Of a stretch of 64,000 nucleotides of DNA, positions 62,456 to 64,000 are shown piece by piece. The number at the start of each line of letters is the position of its first letter. The first letter of the stretch is position 1. The DNA comes from Oceanobacillus bengalensis (GTDB taxonomy: Bacteria > Bacillota > Bacilli > Bacillales > Amphibacillaceae). The stretch lies in assembly GCF_003628445.1 (NCBI RefSeq), contig NZ_RBZO01000001.1, forward strand, positions 62,001-126,000. The letters are read 5' to 3'. Below the pieces are notes generated by a model. The model had not been told where the DNA came from. It did not search any database and worked only from the letters and a program-made list of their open reading frames with translations. The translations under genes were made by a program, and so were the position numbers.

Positions 62456-63410
62456 GTCCTTAAAAAAGTACTTTCCTATAAAAAGTGGAATCCTTGGTCG
62501 TAAGGTTGGACATGTAAAAGCGGTTGATGATGTTTCTTTTACAGTGAATAAAGGAGAAATACTAGGGATTGTCGGTGAATCTGGATGTGGTAAATCTACA
62601 ACAGGAAAATCAATTCTGCGATTAATTGAACCTACAGAAGGTGAAATAACCTTTAATGGACAGGATATTACAAAACTAAATACGGAAGAATTACGAAAAT
62701 TAAGAAGGGATATGCAGATTATCTTTCAAGATCCCTATGCATCACTCAATCCAAGGCATACAGTTGAAAAAATTATTGGAGAGCCATTATTGGTTCATGG
62801 GATGACTTCGAAAGTAGAGAGGTCAAGTCGTGTAAAAGAATTATTAGAAGTCGTAGGACTTAGTAGTTATCATGCATCAAGATATCCCCATCAATTCAGT
62901 GGAGGTCAGAGACAACGAATAGGAATTGCTCGGGCTTTAGCGAATAACCCACAATTAATTATTTGTGATGAACCCGTTTCTGCACTCGATGTATCTGTTC
63001 AATCACAAATTCTCAATCTAATGGAAAAACTTAGAGATGAATACCATCTTACCTATCTATTTATCGCTCATGATTTAAGTGTGGTGAAACATATTAGTGA
63101 TCGTGTTGGAGTAATGTATCTAGGAAGAATGGTTGAATTAACAACGAAAGATAAATTATATGAAGAACCAAAACACCCCTATACACAAGCACTCTTATCT
63201 GCAGTACCTGATCCAGACCCAGATATAAAAAAGGAAAGAATTATTTTAAAAGGGGACGTACCAAGCCCTGAAAACCCACCAACAGGTTGTGCCTTTCATA
63301 CAAGATGTCCTCATGCTATGGATATTTGTAAACAGAAAAGGCCGGAATTTCAAGCCGTTGAGAATTATCATTTTGTTGCATGTCATCTTTATCAAGATGG
63401 AGTGCAGTAA
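62430..63410 (+). CDS. Peptide-type ABC transporter ATPase, OppF/DppF class
   Basis: 326-residue ATPase: Walker [10 protein letters not shown], signature [15 protein letters not shown], Walker [14 protein letters not shown]-loop IAHDLS, extension [15 protein letters not shown]. Start is GTG, overlapping the previous gene by 26 bases. Partner of the upstream ATPase. Confidence 0.92.
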   Translation: MQRPLLEVKSLKKYFPIKSGILGRKVGHVKAVDDVSFTVNKGEILGIVGESGCGKSTTGKSILRLIEPTEGEITFNGQDITKLNTEELRKLRRDMQIIFQDPYASLNPRHTVEKIIGEPLLVHGMTSKVERSSRVKELLEVVGLSSYHASRYPHQFSGGQRQRIGIARALANNPQLIICDEPVSALDVSVQSQILNLMEKLRDEYHLTYLFIAHDLSVVKHISDRVGVMYLGRMVELTTKDKLYEEPKHPYTQALLSAVPDPDPDIKKERIILKGDVPSPENPPTGCAFHTRCPHAMDICKQKRPEFQAVENYHFVACHLYQDGVQ

Positions 63411-63450
63411 AAAATATATTAAATAGCTATAAAGGGGGAAGAAAACAAAA

Positions 63451-64000
63451 ATGAGATTTAAGTTTTCGCTTTTATTCGCTTTACTCATTAGTGTTGTTCT
63501 AGTTCTTGCAGCGTGTAGTGGAGACGGTAGTCAAAGCAGTAATGATGACACGTCATCCACTGATAATGGGGAGGAAACTACAAATGATTCTTCAACGAGT
63601 GAAGAAGAAACATCTGAAGAACCTACCGAAGCCACTGGTGATCAAGTACTTGTATTTGCAAGAGGTGGGGATTCACAAGGTTTAGATCCTGGAAGTGTAA
63701 CAGATGGAGAATCATCACGAGTAACAAAACAAGTTCTCGAAACGTTGCTCGATTTTGAAGCTGATTCTTTTGAAATCAAACCAGGGCTTGCACATGATTG
63801 GGAGGTTTCAGATGATGGATTAAGTTATACCTTTTATCTTGAGGAAGGGGTAACATTCCATGATGGAACAGAATTTAACGCCGAAGCGGTTAAAGTTAAT
63901 TTCGACCGTTGGGCAGACCCAGAACATGAGTATGCATTTTCAGATGCAGCGTATGTATATTCCATGTATGGAACAATGTTTGGTGGATATAAAGGTGATG
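63451..64000 (+). CDS. Peptide-type ABC transporter substrate-binding lipoprotein, 5' part
   Basis: First 183 codons; cut by the window end. Signal peptide with lipobox LVLAACSG (Cys about 21), a long Ser/Asp/Glu/Thr linker (about 24-62), then the SBP_bac_5 start (VLVFARGGDSQGLDPGSVTD, FHDGTEFNAEAVKVNFDRW). AAAGGGGG lies 12 bases before the ATG. The permease genes of this importer presumably follow outside. Confidence 0.9.
   Translation, partial: MRFKFSLLFALLISVVLVLAACSGDGSQSSNDDTSSTDNGEETTNDSSTSEEETSEEPTEATGDQVLVFARGGDSQGLDPGSVTDGESSRVTKQVLETLLDFEADSFEIKPGLAHDWEVSDDGLSYTFYLEEGVTFHDGTEFNAEAVKVNFDRWADPEHEYAFSDAAYVYSMYGTMFGGYKGD

Overview
The window looks like chromosomal DNA from a low-G+C Bacillaceae bacterium, probably close to Oceanobacillus or Virgibacillus. 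This is inferred from AGGAGG-type ribosome binding sites, frequent TTG and GTG starts, Bacillus-style regulation (GlcT/RAT, gntRKPZ order, cre, SAM, lysine and cobalamin riboswitches), an FbpB-like small protein and the base composition. No rRNA, tRNA, CRISPR array, phage or transposase gene was seen. Most of the window is ordinary metabolic and transport content.

Layout. 1-2.0 kb: a heme-efflux-like operon (hrtB-hrtA-hssR, minus strand, cut by the window edge). 2.2-3.6 kb: meso-diaminopimelate dehydrogenase and a tiny basic protein. 3.7-8.9 kb: glucose PTS locus glcT-ptsG-ptsH-ptsI with a RAT/terminator switch. 9.0-9.4 kb: a broken O-methyltransferase gene. 9.8-14.9 kb: gluconate operon gntR-gntK-gntP-gntZ with a palindromic GntR operator. 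14.9-18.7 kb: a TetR/SDR pair, a DUF2798 membrane protein and a CoA-disulfide-reductase-like flavoprotein. 18.7-19.3 kb: the first copy of a non-coding 0.6 kb element. 19.6-25.5 kb: mqo, a MetE-C-like protein, two unknown genes and a MarR-controlled SDR operon.

25.6-33.2 kb: a SAM riboswitch heading an operon of an M20 amidohydrolase, a complete Dpp/Opp-type peptide importer and an unrecognised 142-residue protein. 33.4-38.5 kb: a CcpA-controlled dicarboxylate/amino acid symporter, a methyltransferase, a membrane protein, aspartokinase under a lysine riboswitch, and a lipoprotein. 38.6-41.6 kb: a Tat-exported gluconate-dehydrogenase-like GMC oxidoreductase with its subunit 3, divergent from tatA. 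41.7-46.3 kb: an MMPL transporter with a heptad-repeat partner and a divergent TetR. 46.4-51.7 kb: DinB protein, then a cobalamin riboswitch leading to a thioesterase and class I ribonucleotide reductase genes plus a flavodoxin. 52.3-52.9 kb: the second copy of the 0.6 kb element, inverted. 52.9-58.7 kb: maf, a LysR regulator divergent from NADP-type gdhA, DinB, an NlpC/P60-like protein, a CdsA-like membrane protein and an FbpB-like peptide. 58.7-64 kb: a polar amino acid ABC importer and the start of another peptide ABC importer.

How it fits together. Sugar handling is well covered: glucose uptake, gluconate uptake and catabolism, and possibly gluconate oxidation outside the membrane. Nitrogen and lysine metabolism appear through gdhA, ddh and the lysine-sensing aspartokinase. 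The least ordinary items are the pair of inverted 0.6 kb MITE-like elements about 33 kb apart, a family of short ACGGTTCT-core hairpins at gene ends, the SAM-riboswitch peptide/amidohydrolase operon with its unknown last gene, and the B12-riboswitch ribonucleotide reductase operon with a thioesterase as first gene. I found nothing that I would call a clearly new system; these are the best leads.
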